DNA from: Cepaea nemoralis
Taxonomy: Eukaryota > Mollusca > Gastropoda > Stylommatophora > Helicidae
Direction of reading: 5' to 3'
Length of the DNA: 64,000 nt
Assembly (NCBI GenBank): GCA_014155875.1
Contig: JACEFZ010011709.1
Coordinates: forward strand, 95,001-159,000
In this document: in pieces, positions 63,265 through 64,000 of the stretch
Layout: each line of letters starts with the position of its first letter
How positions within the stretch are numbered: position 1 is the stretch's first letter
Notes under the pieces: generated by a model
The model's input: only the letters and a program-made list of their open reading frames with translations
What the model was told of the DNA's origin: nothing
Database searches by the model: none
Position numbers and translations under genes: made by a program

Positions 63265-63900
63265 ACCCCCAGTCCAGACAACATCGCAACAGAAATTATC
63301 AATGTCTTAGAAGAATATGAAATAGACCAGGTCACCAGACTATTGAACGCAATATATGTACTGGAGATATATTTTCTGGCTTATGTATATCTATATTTAT
63401 TGACACAACGAGGACATCAGTAGCCGTGGAATTTGATCAACGTTGAACAATTAGCATGAAACACGACATTGCAGACTTTGCTAAGAATCAGAAGAAAAGA
63501 AATCAGAAGTTCAGAAGAAAATACAACCTGAAATAGAGGAAGAACAATGTGGGTTTGTATAAAGCATACGTGCAGTAAATGGTGTGATGGTGTGTACGAT
63601 AGAAGTTTTAAAAAAAACAAAACCTACATCATTGCTTCATTGACTACACAATGACAGTCGATAAATTAAAACATGTCAAAATGGTGAAGATGCTTGCAGA
63701 TCTACAAATTGATGGGGGAGACTATTTAGACTTCTGAAAAATCATATATTGGAAACAAGAATTTGCCATATAAATTTATAATAAAGTAAGTTAATATTAG
63801 CCTTTAAAAAGAGGTGCTCTACAGGGATGCGTGATATCTCCAGAAGTTTACCCCTCCCCCTCCCACCAATTTTCTTATAGTCTATACTTTATGATGCGGT
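63265..63900 (+). pseudogene. LINE-B RT fragment, runs towards the window end
   Basis: Broken plus-strand frames encode a PDNIATEIINVLEEYEIDQ segment, PEIEEEQCGFV with IRAVNGVMVCTIEVLKKTK, an FIDYTMTVDKLKHVKMVKML segment, LADLQIDGGDYLD, and a KRGALQGCVISPEVY segment near 63810-63850. The order (QxGF, FIDYxxAFD, GVRQGCVxSP) is RT blocks 2 to 4 of another APE-type LINE. Several frameshifts and stops. The catalytic ADD block, if present, lies beyond 63900 and was not recognised before 64000. Confidence 0.8.
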
Positions 63901-64000
63901 GATCATGTCTGTCCACAACGTTTTGTTTCGTGTATTGCCAATCATTTCTGATACTGATGTTCCTCTAAGCCATATTGTCAAACTGTCCAGAATCTCCTCG

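Overview
The window looks like intergenic or heterochromatic DNA from an animal nuclear genome with a heavy load of repeats. No host protein gene, rRNA or functional tRNA could be recognised. The content is APE-type and RNase H-type LINEs, a Ty3/gypsy element of the Gmr1 type, tRNA-derived SINEs, a Tc1/mariner-type transposase relic, hAT and foldback MITEs, three multi-kilobase minisatellites and many microsatellites. That mix suits an invertebrate, perhaps a mollusc, but the organism is an inference with low confidence.

Layout. 1-1.9 kb: SINE pieces and a polypyrimidine tract. 1.9-6.7 kb: a 25-bp minisatellite that becomes a 50-bp dimer array near its right end and carries one small retroposed insert. 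7-9.2 kb: LINE 3' ends on a TCA microsatellite, then a SINE. 10.2-11.1 kb: a transposase pseudogene split by a SINE with an 11-bp target duplication. 11.5-15 kb: SINEs and tetranucleotide repeats. 15.6-26.1 kb: a LINE split at 17113/25687 by a nearly intact 8.57-kb LTR retrotransposon on the minus strand (5-bp duplication GGGTG, LTRs about 1% diverged). Its integrase lies before the reverse transcriptase. 26.2-27.3 kb: further LINE 3' ends and a SINE fragment. 27.5-35.0 kb: a 40-bp minisatellite. 35.3-35.8 kb: a hAT MITE with a perfect 8-bp duplication. 36-41 kb: LINE 3' ends with trinucleotide tails, plus SINEs. 41.6-43.3 kb: a 16-bp minisatellite. 44-56 kb: LINE C-termini, five or more SINE families, and GACA and GACT arrays. 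56.4-60.0 kb: a LINE copy split by a complete 2.0-kb retroposon that encodes only a 491-residue ORF1-type protein. 60-64 kb: SINE, LINE and MITE remains, GA repeats and a 36-bp minisatellite.

The elements form a stratified record rather than a working pathway. Target-site duplications give the order: the gypsy element entered a LINE, the ORF1-only element entered another LINE copy, one SINE entered a transposase and one SINE entered an older SINE. A recurring theme is that LINE 3' ends run straight into microsatellites of different units. Two minisatellites (38 bp and 36 bp) arise inside LINE C-terminal coding sequence. The 40-bp array appears to be an expanded tRNA-like SINE head.

All similarity and identity statements were made by eye. 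Family boundaries of the diverged SINE and LINE fragments are approximate.
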